DNA of 63,391 nt from JBDTSW01 sp051004675 (GTDB lineage Bacteria > Actinomycetota > Thermoleophilia > Solirubrobacterales > 70-9), in the NCBI GenBank assembly GCA_051004675.1, contig JBPCKC010000096.1, positions 1-63,391 of the forward strand, given 5' to 3'. The notes under the pieces were generated by a model. It was given only the letters and a program-made list of their open reading frames with translations, was not told the DNA's origin and searched no databases. The position numbers were made by a program, and so were the translations under genes. Shown here one piece after another: positions 1-14,261 of the stretch (position 1 is its first letter; each line of letters starts with the position of its first letter).

Positions 1-2409
<2,409 letters not shown>

Positions 2410-2436
2410 CAGCGGCTGCCTCCGTCCGTTCCGTGC

Positions 2437-6663
<4,227 letters not shown>

Positions 6664-6891
6664 TAAACCCTCTCGATTATTGCGTCACGGACCCGGTTCG
6701 GGTCCCCGGATCCAGACGGCGCGAGGCGTCCGTCCAAGTTCACATAAGGATAGCAGTCGGACCCTCCGGAAAGAGCGCAGGTTTGCGCCAAATACCCTGC
6801 AAACCACGTACGAAAGTGTCATGCGTGCGGGCGCTGGAGCCGCGAGATCGTGAAGCCGCGTATCACGCGAGCGCGGTCCGCCGGCTCGCGG
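6664..6891 (-). promoter_or_regulatory. gyrB leader and promoter region with hairpin and repeat-tail motif
   Basis: This 228-nt gap separates dciA from gyrB. A perfect 7-bp hairpin (GGACCCG-GTT-CGGGTCC, 6689-6705) lies 26 nt upstream of the gyrB GTG. A possible -10 (TATCCT on the minus strand, 6747-6752) lies further up. At 6809-6825 the motif TACGAAAGTGTCATGCG matches the tail of the palindromic repeats at 14.1 and 21.75 kb, without the GGGGTCAGACCCC head. No clear -35 is seen. The hairpin could be a gyrB leader structure, for example for supercoiling-sensitive control, but that is inference. Confidence 0.4.
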
Positions 6892-7239
6892 TCAGTCGCT
6901 CCCCTCGTGGCGGGCGGCGTCGGCGGTGAAGCGAAGCCGCTCCACCGCGCCGGCGCCGGCCTCCGCCAGGGCAGTGTTCAGGCGCACCAGGAGGTCCGGC
7001 CCGAGCAGGTCGAGCTCCTGGGCCCAGGTGGCGCTGCGGCAGGCGACGGTCACCACCCCGCCGCGCTCGGAGACCGGCTCGGCCTGGCCGGCGACGGCGG
7101 GCCCGGCTACCCCGTGCCATGCCCCCTGGACCGCGGCGAGGAGGGTCGCGGGCGCGGTCTGGGCCTGGAGCGCCCCGAGCGCGTCGCCCAGCCTGCGGGG
7201 CCCCCGGCGGTCGCGCCCTCCACGGCGCTCGGCCCTCAC
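6892..7239 (-). CDS. dciA: DciA-like DUF721 protein, replicative helicase loader/operator
   Basis: A 115-residue protein of the DUF721/DciA family, the ancestral bacterial helicase operator that loads DnaB at the origin. The GTG start at 7239 overlaps the recF stop in a GTGA tetranucleotide, which fixes the start and implies translational coupling. The family core is visible: an N-terminal helix (RRLGDALGALQ), then AVQGAWHGVAGPAVAGQAEPV, then the conserved strand GVVTVACRSATWAQELDLLGPDLL, followed by LNTALAE and ERLRFTAD. The position between recF and gyrB is the standard actinobacterial place for this gene. It ends 228 nt before gyrB. Confidence 0.88.
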   Translation of the reverse strand: MRAERRGGRDRRGPRRLGDALGALQAQTAPATLLAAVQGAWHGVAGPAVAGQAEPVSERGGVVTVACRSATWAQELDLLGPDLLVRLNTALAEAGAGAVERLRFTADAARHEGSD

Positions 7240-8360
7240 GCGGCCTCGGCGGACTCCCCGCCTGCGGCGGGTGCAAGCAAGCGCCCCTCGCGCATCGCCA
7301 GCTCGGCGCGCGGACACTCGGCCGGAAGCTGGGAGGCCTCGGTCGCCGTGATCAGGGCCTGGCCGCCGCCCGCGATGAGGCGGCGGCACAACGAGGCCCG
7401 GCGCTGGGGGTCGAGCTCGGAGGTCACGTCGTCGAGCAGCATCATCGGCACCGGGCGACCCGCCTCCACCAGCGCCGCTCGCTCGGCGAACAGCAGCGCG
7501 AGGAGCGCCAGGCGCTGCTCGCCCTGCGAGCCGTACTTGCGCAGCGAGCGCCCGTCGCGGGCGAGCACGAGCTCGTCGAGGTGCGGTCCGTGGGTGGTGA
7601 AGCCCCGGGCGAGGTCTCCCGCCCGGCGCTCGGCCAGCTCAAGCGCCAGCTCCGGCGCGCTTGAGGCCTCGCTGCGGGGCCGGTAGCGAAGGGCGGCCTC
7701 GCCGGCAAGGCCAAGCTCGCCCGCGAGCTCGGCGAACCCCGTGACCAGCGTCCGGCAGACGTCGGCGCGGACCTCCATCAGCTCGATCCCCGCCTCCGAG
7801 AGCTCGGCGTCCCAGGCTTCGAGCGAGGCCTCTGCGGCCGCGCCGGCGCGGATGCGGGCGAGCAGCGCGTTCCGCTGCGCGAGGGCCCGGCCATAGCGGC
7901 GGCGCGGCTCGGCCCGCGCCGGGCGGAGCGCGGCGGCGAAGCGGTCGACGTGGGCCCGCCGTGCAGCGGGAGGCCCTTTCACCAGGACGAGGCGGTCGGG
8001 CATGAACACCGAGAGCGCGGGGCGCAGTTCGGCCTGGGCTGCAGCGTCGACCGCCCGCCCGTCCACCTGGTGGCGGCGTTCCCCGGCGCGCTCGATCGCG
8101 CAGAGGAAGGTCCGCGATGCCATCCCGTCGGCGGCGTCCACGTCGACTTCGACCCGGGCCAGCGGCTTGCCGAACGCGATCGCCTCCCGGTCGGCCTTGG
8201 TGCGAGGCGAGCGGCCCGCGAGCCCGAGGTAGAGCGCCTCGAGCAGGTTGGTCTTCCCCGCGCCGTTTTCGCCCCAGAGCAAGGTCACGCCCTCGCCCAG
8301 CTCGACCGTCGCGTCCGCCAGGTTGCGGAACGCGAGCGTGGAGACGCGCCGTACGCGCAC
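7236..8360 (-). CDS. recF: DNA replication and repair protein RecF
   Basis: RecF is an SMC/ABC-like ATPase that binds gapped DNA and helps load RecA through RecOR. The 374-residue product has Walker A GENGAGKT (residues about 30-37), an ABC signature area near YGSQGEQRLALLALL, and Walker B/D-loop MLLDDVTSELD. The N-terminus RVSTLAFRNLADATVEL is typical. It starts at GTG 8360, 13 nt after dnaN, and ends overlapping dciA. It belongs to the dnaA-dnaN-recF-dciA-gyrBA origin operon on the minus strand. Length is normal and nothing looks disrupted. Confidence 0.96.
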   Translation of the reverse strand: MRVRRVSTLAFRNLADATVELGEGVTLLWGENGAGKTNLLEALYLGLAGRSPRTKADREAIAFGKPLARVEVDVDAADGMASRTFLCAIERAGERRHQVDGRAVDAAAQAELRPALSVFMPDRLVLVKGPPAARRAHVDRFAAALRPARAEPRRRYGRALAQRNALLARIRAGAAAEASLEAWDAELSEAGIELMEVRADVCRTLVTGFAELAGELGLAGEAALRYRPRSEASSAPELALELAERRAGDLARGFTTHGPHLDELVLARDGRSLRKYGSQGEQRLALLALLFAERAALVEAGRPVPMMLLDDVTSELDPQRRASLCRRLIAGGGQALITATEASQLPAECPRAELAMREGRLLAPAAGGESAEAA

Positions 8361-8373
8361 CGGGCTCCTGCTC

Positions 8374-9486
8374 CTAGGTGTTCAGCCGGATCGGCATCAC
8401 GAGATAGGAATAGTCTTCGCTGCCGACCGGCCGCAGGAGTCCCGGGCGAAGCGGTGAGGAGACCTGGAGCGAGATCTCCTCGCTTTCCACGCTGTCGATG
8501 CCCTCGACGAAGAACTGCGGGTTGAAGGCGATCTCCATCGGCTCGCCCGAGTACGGGGCGGGCATGCCTTCGCTCGCGTCGCCGATGTCGGGCGTCTCCG
8601 CTGCCACGGTCAGCTCGCCCTCGGCGAGCGCCAGGCGAAGCGGCGCGTTGCGCTGAGCGAGCTGGCTGACACGGCGGGTGACCTCCAAGAGCTCCTCGCG
8701 CGGCAGCCTCACGTCGTGCTCGAACGTCTCGGGGATGAGCTGGCGCCAGCTCGGGAACTGGCCGTCGATGAGGCGTGAGGACAAGACGACGGGGCCGGCC
8801 TTAAAGATCGCCTGGTTCCGGGGCATCACGATCTCGACCTCGTCGACGCCCTCGCTGGCAATCACCCGCGCCAGCTCGCGCAGGGCGCGCGCCGGCACGT
8901 TCGCCTCGATCGCCTCCGAGAGTGCCGCGCCTTCGAGCTCGGTGTGCTTAACCGACAACCGGTAGGAGTCCGTCGCCACCATCGTCAGCCTCGAGCCCTC
9001 GGCCTGGACCAGGACGCCGGTCAGGATCGGGCGCACCTCGTCGCGCGAGGCCGCGCGGGCAACACGCTCGATGGTCTCGGCCAGCGGAGCGGCCGGCAGC
9101 CTCGCCGCCTCGCCCTCCGCCTCGGGCAGGCGGGGAAAGTCCTCCGCAGCGAGAGTGCGCAGGTGAAAGCGGGCGCTCGAGGACGTGATCTCGACGTCGC
9201 GCTGCTCGGGGCGGACCGCGAGCGTCGCCTCACCCTCGGGAAGGCTGCGAACGACGTCCACGAGCAGGCGGCCGGGCAGGAGTACCGCACCGTCGGTCTC
9301 GACCTTGACGCCCTCGAGGGTCTGGGTGATGCCGAGCTCCATGTCGGTGGCGCGGATGGTCAGAGCGCCGGCGGCCGCCTCCAGGTGGATTCCGCTGAGG
9401 GACGGCAGGGTGCTGCGGCTCGAGACCGCCCGGCCCGCAAGCTGCAGGGCCTCGAACAGGGCTTCACGTGCGATCGAGATCTTCAT
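8374..9486 (-). CDS. dnaN: DNA polymerase III beta subunit (sliding clamp)
   Basis: The clamp encircles DNA and tethers polymerase III and other enzymes. The 370-residue product has the usual three-domain length and landmarks: N-terminal MKISIAREALFEALQLAGRA, LSGIHLEA, central VATDSYRLSVK, and the C-terminal LMPIRLNT that lies at the partner-binding pocket. It starts at ATG 9486, 105 nt downstream of dnaA, with recF 13 nt further on. No anomalies. Confidence 0.96.
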   Translation of the reverse strand: MKISIAREALFEALQLAGRAVSSRSTLPSLSGIHLEAAAGALTIRATDMELGITQTLEGVKVETDGAVLLPGRLLVDVVRSLPEGEATLAVRPEQRDVEITSSSARFHLRTLAAEDFPRLPEAEGEAARLPAAPLAETIERVARAASRDEVRPILTGVLVQAEGSRLTMVATDSYRLSVKHTELEGAALSEAIEANVPARALRELARVIASEGVDEVEIVMPRNQAIFKAGPVVLSSRLIDGQFPSWRQLIPETFEHDVRLPREELLEVTRRVSQLAQRNAPLRLALAEGELTVAAETPDIGDASEGMPAPYSGEPMEIAFNPQFFVEGIDSVESEEISLQVSSPLRPGLLRPVGSEDYSYLVMPIRLNT

Positions 9487-9591
9487 CGTTCGGGACTCTT
9501 CATCTTCCTATCTCATTCAGATGTATTAACGCTGTTGATAACGGGAGAACCTAGTGGCATCGCGCATGGTGATGCGCCCGGGGGTTGTTGG
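9487..9591. promoter_or_regulatory. dnaA-dnaN intergenic region with one DnaA-box-like site
   Basis: This 105-nt gap contains a stretch much richer in A/T than its surroundings (about 9495-9545). It holds TGTTGATAA at 9533-9541, the complement of TTATCAACA, one mismatch from the DnaA box TTATCCACA. Only this one good box is visible, so it could equally be a DnaA-responsive dnaN promoter or part of oriC. A second weaker match (TGTTGATCG) overlaps the dnaA 3' end. Confidence 0.45.
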
Positions 9592-10989
9592 TCACGGCTG
9601 TTGATCGCCGCGTCCGTCGTGGAGGGAGTCGTCTGGGCCGAGTGCCGCGTCCCCGGTTGTCCCCAGGCTGAGACGGACCCTGTGGATGGCCTGGGCGGTC
9701 TCCGAGCCGGGCTCGAGACGGTTGGCGACGGTGCGGATCGCGTGGACGACGGTGGAGTGGTCGCGGTCGAACTCGCGGGCGATCTGGGCGAGGGAGAGCT
9801 CGGTCAGCTCGCGGGAGAGGTACATGGCCAGTTGCCGCGCCCGGGCGATGCGCGGGGTTCGCCGGGCGGAGAGCATCTCGACGCGCGGGACCTCGAGCAC
9901 GCCGGCGACGGCCTCCTGGATCGTGGCGACGCTCGGGACCCGCGCCTCCTGAAGCGCGGGCCCTCCGCCGGAGCCAGGCCCCAGCGCCTTGCGCACGAGG
10001 GGCGTGGTGATTGGCTCCGAGAGCACGGAGGCCATCGCGACAACGCGCGTCATCGCTCCCTCGAGCAGGCGGACGTTGCCCGGCACGCGCCCGGCGATCT
10101 CCTGAAGGGCGAGCGGCTCGGGCAGGTCGGGCGCCGAGCGCGCGGCCATCCGCCACAGCAGGGCCACGCGCGTTCGCAGGTCGGGAGGCTCGATCTCGAC
10201 CGTCAGGCCCCAGCCGAAGCGGTCACGCAGGCGCTGGGCGAGCTGGGCGAGCGCCTCGGGCGGGCGGTCGCCGCAGAGGACGATCTGCTTCCCGGACGTG
10301 TACAGCGCGTTGAAGGTGTGGACGAACTCCTCCTCGGTGCGCGCCTTGCCCTCGAGAACCTGGACGTCGTCGATCAGGAGCGCGTCGAGCCCGCGGTAGC
10401 GCTGCTTGAAGCGCTCGGGCCCGTCGTGGCGAAGCGCTGCGACGAACTCGCTCGTGAACCGCTCGACGGTGGTCAGGTGGACGTTCAGCTCGGGGTGGTT
10501 TCGCCCCATGTACTCGGCGATCGCTCCCAGCAGATGCGACTTGCCGAGCCCCGGGGGGCCGTGGAGGAAGAGTGGGTTGTAGGCCTCGCCCGGCAGCTCC
10601 GCGACCGCCAGGGCCGCCGCGTGGGCCGAGCGGTTGCCGGGGCCGATCACGAAGCGCTCGAAGGTGTGCGCGGGGTCAGCCGGGGTGGGGACCGGATCGC
10701 CTGGCGCCGGTGCCGCTTGGACCTCGTCGCCCGGCGCGGCGAAGGAGACGCCGGTCAGGCGCGAATCGCGCCCGCTCACCGCCGCGGCCACGCGGTCCGC
10801 GTAGCGGCGCTCCACCCAGCGGCGCACGGACTCCGGCGCGCTCAGCACGAGCGTATCGCCGTGCACGGCCTTCGCCGCGACCGGGCTCAGCCACAGCTCG
10901 AACGTCGCCGGGGGCAGCGATGCCCGCAGGTCCTCCCTCGCCCCCGCCCAGATCGCCTCGCCCTCGCTGAATTGAACCTGGCCGGCCAT
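9592..10989 (-). CDS. dnaA: Chromosomal replication initiator DnaA
   Basis: DnaA binds oriC boxes and opens the duplex in its ATP form. The 465-residue product shows domain I (WAGAREDLRASLPPATFELWL), a short Pro/Ala-rich domain II, and the AAA+ domain with Walker A GPPGLGKSH and Walker B LLIDDVQVLEG. The sensor region and the domain IV helix-turn-helix follow, with the box-binding signature DRDHSTVVHAIRTV. It starts at ATG 10989. A TATAGT hexamer on the minus strand ends only 8 nt upstream of the ATG, which suggests a leaderless or near-leaderless mRNA. rpmH diverges on the other side. Confidence 0.97.
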   Translation of the reverse strand: MAGQVQFSEGEAIWAGAREDLRASLPPATFELWLSPVAAKAVHGDTLVLSAPESVRRWVERRYADRVAAAVSGRDSRLTGVSFAAPGDEVQAAPAPGDPVPTPADPAHTFERFVIGPGNRSAHAAALAVAELPGEAYNPLFLHGPPGLGKSHLLGAIAEYMGRNHPELNVHLTTVERFTSEFVAALRHDGPERFKQRYRGLDALLIDDVQVLEGKARTEEEFVHTFNALYTSGKQIVLCGDRPPEALAQLAQRLRDRFGWGLTVEIEPPDLRTRVALLWRMAARSAPDLPEPLALQEIAGRVPGNVRLLEGAMTRVVAMASVLSEPITTPLVRKALGPGSGGGPALQEARVPSVATIQEAVAGVLEVPRVEMLSARRTPRIARARQLAMYLSRELTELSLAQIAREFDRDHSTVVHAIRTVANRLEPGSETAQAIHRVRLSLGTTGDAALGPDDSLHDGRGDQQP

Positions 10990-11189
10990 CGCCGCCGACT
11001 ATAGGTTCGCCGCCGCCCACCCCCGAGGGCACTCACCGCATTTCGCAGGAAAAAGAAACGGCGGCCGCCGCGGAGGCCCGCCGCCGCGCCGCGCGGTGGA
11101 TCGGCGATCGCGGGCCTCCCTATACTGCCGACGCCCGCGCCCCCGAACCCGGCCGGCACGAAACCGGCGCGGAAAGCTCCTAGAGAACC
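10990..11189. promoter_or_regulatory. Divergent dnaA/rpmH promoter region
   Basis: This 200-nt gap separates the two divergent origin operons. For rpmH, a -10 TATACT is visible at 11121-11126. For dnaA, TATAGT lies at 10998-11003 on the minus strand. An A-rich run (GGAAAAAGAAACGG) is at about 11048-11061, and the rest is G+C-rich. No good DnaA box was found, so this gap alone is not a convincing oriC. Confidence 0.5.
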
Positions 11190-11324
11190 TTGAAGCGGAC
11201 CTACCAGCCCAAGAAGCGCAAGCGCGCGAAGACGCACGGCTTCCGCGCCCGCACGCGCACCCGCGGCGGGCGCGAGGTCCTGAGGCGCCGCCGCCGCAAG
11301 GGCCGCAAGCGGCTCACGCCGTAG
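11190..11324 (+). CDS. rpmH: 50S ribosomal protein L34
   Basis: A 44-residue, very basic protein of the large ribosomal subunit. It begins at TTG 11190 and reads KRTYQPKKRKRAKTHGFRAR, then ends RRRRRKGRKRLTP, the standard L34 pattern. The stop codon is followed immediately by the rnpA ATG. It is the first gene of the plus-strand origin operon and has a TATACT -10 about 64 nt upstream of the start. Confidence 0.96.
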   Translation: MKRTYQPKKRKRAKTHGFRARTRTRGGREVLRRRRRKGRKRLTP

Positions 11325-11705
11325 ATGGCCCCGCCAGGCCCCGGCCGCAGGCGCGGCAGGCTCTCGCGCAGCGGTGACTTCGACCGGGTCTACCGCGAAG
11401 GCCGCTCGCAGGGCAACCGCTACGTGGTGGTGCACGCGTTCCCGCGCCCGGCCGGCGAGGATCCCGACGAGACCCGCCTCGGCGTCTCGGTCAGCCGCAA
11501 GGTCGGTGGCGCCGTCGAGCGAAACGCGGTCAAGCGGGCGCTGCGCGAGGCGTTCTGGAGCCTCGAGACGCACCCGCAGAGCCATGACTTCGTGCTCGTC
11601 GCGCGCCCCGACGCCGCGGGCCTGGTCGAGCGCGAGGGGGCCCCGGGCGTGGCGACCGCGCTGCGCGAGCTCCTCTCCGAGCGCTCCGCCGGGGAGGCGG
11701 CGTAA
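11325..11705 (+). CDS. rnpA: Ribonuclease P protein component
   Basis: The protein subunit of RNase P, which matures tRNA 5' ends together with the RNA subunit. It has 126 residues, with the N-terminal LSRSGDFDRVYREGRSQGNR and the family RNR signature SRKVGGAVERNAVKRALRE. The ATG abuts the rpmH stop with no gap, the usual rpmH-rnpA coupling. The C-terminus is unexceptional. Confidence 0.96.
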   Translation: MAPPGPGRRRGRLSRSGDFDRVYREGRSQGNRYVVVHAFPRPAGEDPDETRLGVSVSRKVGGAVERNAVKRALREAFWSLETHPQSHDFVLVARPDAAGLVEREGAPGVATALRELLSERSAGEAA

Positions 11706-11708
11706 AAC

Positions 11709-11999
11709 GTGAAACGGTTCGCTGAGTCGCTCCAGCGTGCCCGTGCAGGCGTGATCTGGCTCGTCCTGCTCCCGATCCGCGCCTACTCGCGCGTGCTCTC
11801 GCCCGTGTTGCCGGCGCGCTGCAAGTACTACCCGACGTGCTCCGCCTACGCCGAGGAGGCGCTGCGCACCCACGGGGTAATCCGCGGAGGCGCGCTCGCC
11901 GCATGGAGGGTCATGCGCTGCAACCCCTTCAGCCACGGCGGCGTCGATGAGGTGCCCCCCCCTCGCTCCCGCCACTCGGCCCACGGCACCCACGCCTGA
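11709..11999 (+). CDS. yidD: Membrane protein insertion efficiency factor YidD
   Basis: A 96-residue YidD-family protein that assists YidC-dependent membrane insertion. It contains an amphipathic N-terminal helix (IWLVLLPIRAYSRVLSPVL) and the conserved core CKYYPTCSAYAEEALRTHG, followed by RVMRCNPFSHGGVDEVP. It starts at GTG 11709, 3 nt after rnpA. Its TGA overlaps the yidC ATG by one base (TGATG), showing coupling to its functional partner. Confidence 0.94.
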   Translation: MKRFAESLQRARAGVIWLVLLPIRAYSRVLSPVLPARCKYYPTCSAYAEEALRTHGVIRGGALAAWRVMRCNPFSHGGVDEVPPPRSRHSAHGTHA

Positions 12000-12739
12000 T
12001 GCTCCCGCTCGCGAACATCCTGCAGCCGATCGAGGACGCCGCCAACTCGGTCCTCACCTTCTTCGCCGAGGACATGACGCTGGGCTTCGGCATCGGGATC
12101 ATCCTGCTCACGTTCGTAACCAGGATCGTGATCCTGCCCCTCTCGGTCCGGCAGATCAAGTCGATGCGGGCGCTGCAGGCGTACTCGCCGCAGATCAAGG
12201 AGCTCAACGAGCGCTACAAGGACGACCCGCAGCGCAAGCAGCGCGAGCTGATGGCGTTCTACAAGGACAACCAGATCAACCCGCTGGCCTCCTGCTTCCC
12301 GCTGCTGCTCCAGCTACCGGTGTTCTTCGCGCTCTTCCAGCTCCTGCGCGACGAACGCTTCAAGGAAGAGGTCCTCGCCTATGGCGACCCCGGATTCCTG
12401 TTCATACCCGACCTGACGGAGAAGGCCACGGACGGCGTCCTCATCGCGCTCATCGTCATCTATTTCGTATCGATGGTCGCCTCGATGGCGATCTCGGCCG
12501 CCCAGGCGGAGGGCGCGCAGCGGGTGATGCTCTTCGCCCTCCCCGTCATCTTCACCCCGTTCATCATCAGCTTCCCGGCCGGACTGATCCTCTACTGGAT
12601 CACGACGAACGTGTGGACTATCGGCCAGCAGTACGCCGTCAAGGCCTTCTGGCCCGCGCCGCCCGTCGCGACCGTCGAGGAGGTAAAGGCCACAAGGCCC
12701 CCTCCACCGCCTCCGCGGAAGAAGAAGAAGCGGCGGTAG
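11999..12739 (+). CDS. yidC: Membrane protein insertase YidC/Oxa1
   Basis: YidC inserts and folds inner-membrane proteins, alone or with Sec. This 246-residue protein is the short Gram-positive type without the large periplasmic domain. Hydrophobic segments include GFGIGIILLTFVTRIVILPL (with the conserved Arg in the substrate groove), the PLASCFPLLLQLPVFFALFQLL pair, and VIFTPFIISFPAGLILYWITTN. The C-terminus is Pro-rich then Lys/Arg-rich, a usual ribosome-contacting tail. A 157-nt gap to jag follows with no clear element apart from a weak GC hairpin just after the stop. Confidence 0.94.
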   Translation: MLPLANILQPIEDAANSVLTFFAEDMTLGFGIGIILLTFVTRIVILPLSVRQIKSMRALQAYSPQIKELNERYKDDPQRKQRELMAFYKDNQINPLASCFPLLLQLPVFFALFQLLRDERFKEEVLAYGDPGFLFIPDLTEKATDGVLIALIVIYFVSMVASMAISAAQAEGAQRVMLFALPVIFTPFIISFPAGLILYWITTNVWTIGQQYAVKAFWPAPPVATVEEVKATRPPPPPPRKKKKRR

Positions 12740-12896
12740 GGCGGCCCGGGGTCGCCGGGCGCGCCCCGCCTCAGACGGCCCCCCTCGCCGCGCCGGCGGC
12801 CATTCGTGCCTGAGTCCGCCCGCGGCCGCAACGCACCTGTTTCGCGTCTTTCGCCGCGCGCCCGCAACTTCCTTCCCGCTCTAGACTCGCGCCCCC

Positions 12897-13373
12897 GTGA
12901 GCGCCCAGACCTATCCCAGCGAGCCCGCCGACCGTGTCCGAGCCATCGTCTCGCAGGTCGTCGAGGCGCTCGGGGTGGAGGGCGAGGTCGAGGTCACCGA
13001 GGACGACGAGCGGATCCTCGCCAACGTCGATGGGGAGGAGGTGGGCCTGTTGATCGGTCGTCGCGGCCAGACGATCGACGCCCTCCAGCTCCTCTGTTAC
13101 CGCGCCGCGTTCCGCGGCATCAATGACCGCAAGCGCGTGCAGGTAGACGCCGCCGGGTACCGGGAGCGCCGGCGCGAGCTATTGGTGGGCCAGGCCGACC
13201 GCGCCGCCTCTCGCGCACTCGAGAGCGGCAAGGAGATCGAGCTCGAGCCGATGGGTGCGAGCGAGCGCAAGGTGGTCCACGACCACCTCCTCGAGCGCTC
13301 TGGGATCGAGACGTTCAGCGAGGGCGAGGAGCCCGAGCGCTGCGTGATCGTCGCCCCGCTCGTCGCGGAGTGA
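12897..13373 (+). CDS. jag: Jag/KhpB RNA-binding protein (KH and R3H domains)
   Basis: A 158-residue SpoIIIJ-associated protein (Jag, KhpB). The KH-like domain shows the GxxG loop in GLLIGRRGQTIDALQ. The R3H domain follows as ELEPMGASERKVVHDHLLE. The family binds RNA and affects cell division and envelope regulation in Firmicutes, and its role in actinobacteria is less clear. The GTG start at 12897 gives a 158-residue product. Its stop overlaps the rsmG GTG (GTGA), so the two are translationally coupled. Confidence 0.93.
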   Translation: MSAQTYPSEPADRVRAIVSQVVEALGVEGEVEVTEDDERILANVDGEEVGLLIGRRGQTIDALQLLCYRAAFRGINDRKRVQVDAAGYRERRRELLVGQADRAASRALESGKEIELEPMGASERKVVHDHLLERSGIETFSEGEEPERCVIVAPLVAE

Positions 13374-14086
13374 GCGACGCCCCCAGCGCGCTGTTGGCGC
13401 GGGTGCCCGTCTCGGGCGTGGCGGCCATGCGCGAGCTGGTCGAGTTGATCGCCGCCGACGAGCACGCGCCGACCACGGTGCGCGACCCCGCCGAGGCCTG
13501 GCGTACGCACGTGCTCGACTCGCTGTCGGGCCTCGAGATCCCGGCGCTGCGCGATGGATCACGGATCGCCGACGTGGGCGCCGGCGCCGGATTCCCCGGG
13601 ATGGCGCTCGCGGCCGCGCGACCCGACGCCCACGTGGATCTGATCGAGGCGACCGCGCGCAAGTGCGAGTTCATGCGCTCGGCCCTCGAGCGCGCCCGCA
13701 TCCCCAACGCCCGCGTCGTGAACGCCCGCGCCGAGGAGTGGGGAGCGTCGCGGCCGCCCGACGGGGGCAGGGGGGACGCCGACGTCGTCACCGCCCGGGC
13801 GGTCGGCAGGCTGGCGACCCTGGCCGAGCTCGCCTCACCGCTCCTGCGCGAGGGCGGCACGCTCGTGGCCTGGAAGGGCCGCCGCGACCCCGCCGAGGAG
13901 GCCGAGGCCGAGCGGGCGGCGGAGCGACTGGCGATGCGCCTCGACGACGTTCGTTCGATGGCCGAGGCGGCCGGGTTCGAGCACCGCCACCTCTACGTCC
14001 TCACGAAGTCCGGCCCCACCCCACCCGGCCTCCCACGCAGGCCCGGCATGGCGAAGAAGCGCCCCTTCGGGGGTCAGACCCCCTAA
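13370..14086 (+). CDS. rsmG: 16S rRNA (guanine-527 N7)-methyltransferase RsmG
   Basis: RsmG (GidB) methylates G527 of 16S rRNA using SAM. The 238-residue product has the Rossmann methyltransferase motif IADVGAGAGFPGMALA, then VDLIEATARKCEFM, and late VTARAVGRLATLAELASPLL. It starts at GTG 13370 inside the end of jag. The last residues (FGGQTP and stop) are encoded by a GGGGTCAGACCCC palindrome belonging to the repeat array that follows. The C-terminus therefore seems to have been rewritten or extended by a repeat insertion. Confidence 0.95.
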   Translation: MSDAPSALLARVPVSGVAAMRELVELIAADEHAPTTVRDPAEAWRTHVLDSLSGLEIPALRDGSRIADVGAGAGFPGMALAAARPDAHVDLIEATARKCEFMRSALERARIPNARVVNARAEEWGASRPPDGGRGDADVVTARAVGRLATLAELASPLLREGGTLVAWKGRRDPAEEAEAERAAERLAMRLDDVRSMAEAAGFEHRHLYVLTKSGPTPPGLPRRPGMAKKRPFGGQTP

Positions 14087-14234
14087 AGAACCCGTAGGGG
14101 TCAGACCCCTCCTACGAAACTGATACCCCGCGGGGTCAGACCCCTACTACGAAAGCGATACGCCAGGACCCGAAGCGCCAGCCCCCACGGGCGGCGTCGC
14201 GGGGTCAGACCCCTCGCGCGAGAGTGATACGCCT
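14069..14234. repeat. Array of four GGGGTCAGACCCC palindromic repeats
   Basis: Palindrome cores lie at 14069-14083 (extended GGGGGTCAGACCCCC), 14097-14109, 14132-14144 and 14201-14213. The last three are each followed by a related tail of about 17 nt, consensus TNNNACGARAGTGATAC. The first core encodes the end of rsmG. The form resembles REP-type palindromes, which in other bacteria are moved by Y1 (TnpA-REP) transposases. No such transposase is present in the window. The array fills the whole rsmG-parA gap and must be transcribed if parA shares the rsmG promoter. Confidence 0.85.
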
Positions 14235-14261
14235 GTGCCGCGGCTATCGTCGTGCCAGCCG

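Noticed and set aside
8944..11004. 686-codon plus-strand frame opposite dnaN and dnaA
   Set aside because: Antisense to two certain genes; runs through the intergenic region without protein-like text.
11700..11715. parS-like half site ACGTGAAAC at the yidD start
   Set aside because: Only one arm of TGTTTCACGTGAAACA matches (about 11 of 16); it overlaps the yidD start codon, so it may be chance.
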